Source: Gracilibacter sp. BRH_c7a (GTDB lineage Bacteria > Bacillota > Desulfitobacteriia > Desulfitobacteriales > Syntrophobotulaceae). Taken from it: a stretch of 64,000 nucleotides of DNA. Below are positions 63,753 to 64,000 of this stretch, piece after piece. Positions within the stretch are counted from its first letter, which is position 1. The number at the start of each line of letters is the position of its first letter. The DNA is taken from contig LOEZ01000096.1 of NCBI GenBank assembly GCA_001516055.1, positions 1 to 64,000 on the forward strand, in the 5' to 3' direction. The notes under the pieces are model-generated. The model did no database searches, had not been told where the DNA came from, and was given only the letters and a program-made list of their open reading frames with translations. The translations under genes were made by a program, and so were the position numbers.

Positions 63753-64000
63753 ATGAATAAAATGAAGAGAGTTTTAAGTATCGGTTTGACATTATTACTA
63801 GTGCTTCCTTTCAATTTGATGGCCGATTCTAAGCCGCTAGTTACTAGTATTGAATTCTCAGAGATAGACCCTTTAATGGAAATACGTAACTTAACAGTAG
63901 AGATGGCAGAAGATGGCTATGAAGATGCTGAGGATGGTGTACAAAATCAATTGCAAGCTATCAATAAAGCTATAGCGGATTTAGATGCCATTGGCTTCGC
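63753..64000 (+). CDS. Secreted protein, partial at window end
   Basis: 82 codons visible. Strong GGGAGGGTTATACAAA site before ATG 63753, then a signal peptide (MNKMKRVLSIGLTLLLVLPF, Ala near 25) and an acidic, helix-prone region (LMEIRNLTVEMAEDGYEDAEDG). The 3' end is outside the window. The N-terminus resembles that of TolC-like or other helical secreted proteins of Gram-positives, but the family cannot be assigned. Confidence 0.7.
   Translation, partial: MNKMKRVLSIGLTLLLVLPFNLMADSKPLVTSIEFSEIDPLMEIRNLTVEMAEDGYEDAEDGVQNQLQAINKAIADLDAIGF

Noticed and set aside
1-64000. Insertion sequences, prophage, tRNA or rRNA genes
   Set aside because: I looked for transposase, integrase, cloverleaf and rRNA signatures and saw none; only short palindromic repeats were found.

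Overview
The window is about 64 kb of low-G+C DNA from a Firmicute, most likely a class Clostridia anaerobe. The signs are AGGAGG-type ribosome binding sites, a cell surface built on cell-wall-binding repeat 2 (CWB2) modules, a sigma-54 activator with a matching -24/-12 promoter, HD-GYP signalling, and no outer-membrane genes. I saw no rRNA, tRNA, CRISPR array, transposase or phage gene. The species cannot be named from the sequence alone.

Region 1 (1-28,982) holds envelope and signalling genes. A giant beta-helix surface protein (5' end outside the window) is followed on the minus strand by a GltD-like Fe-S flavoprotein, a small HTH protein, an HD-GYP response regulator with its frameshifted PAS/GAF histidine kinase, a CWB2-GH18 protein, an OmpR-type two-component system and a DoxX-family membrane protein. 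DoxX has a textbook sigma-54 promoter and faces a divergent sigma-54 activator, with five GTTAAC sites between them. Next come a DUF4282 protein, a DUF5667 protein with Thr/Asp- and Asp-rich tracts, a gamma-glutamyltranspeptidase-like protein, a CWB2 protein, a SurA_N protein, a second CWB2-GH18 protein and a CWB2-subtilisin. Two copies of a 165-172 bp element, each with a CCTCC-rich tract followed by an intrinsic terminator, look like a small RNA family. GTCCCC-containing inverted repeats recur at four places.

Region 2 (28,983-63,605) looks like an S-layer and S-layer-glycan locus. Three large CWB2/Ig-like S-layer proteins (1,096, 1,065 and 1,070 aa) bracket a collinear plus-strand run of about 21 genes. 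Two of the three, which are close paralogues, share a long 5' leader with base-pair-preserving changes, a candidate structured RNA. The glycan genes supply a TPR protein, an O-antigen polymerase/ligase-like protein, a polyprenyl-phosphate sugar transferase, several glycosyltransferases, a Wzx-like flippase, the dTDP-3-amino-3,6-dideoxyhexose pathway (rmlA, rmlB, fdtA/qdtA-like, fdtB/qdtB-like; no rmlC or rmlD) and glycerol-phosphate genes (tagD, CDP-glycerol transferase). There is also an unusual cassette: asparagine-synthetase-like, DUF362, 3-hydroxyacyl-CoA dehydrogenase, SCPx-like thiolase and LbH acyltransferase. galE and an NDP-sugar pyrophosphorylase close the run.

Working model (inference): a lipid-linked glycan is started by the sugar transferase, extended by the glycosyltransferases, flipped by the Wzx-like protein and joined to the S-layer proteins or to the wall polymer that CWB2 modules bind. 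The thiolase/dehydrogenase/acyltransferase cassette may make and attach an unusual acyl group to an amino sugar. The window ends inside a secreted protein gene with its own sigma-A-like promoter.
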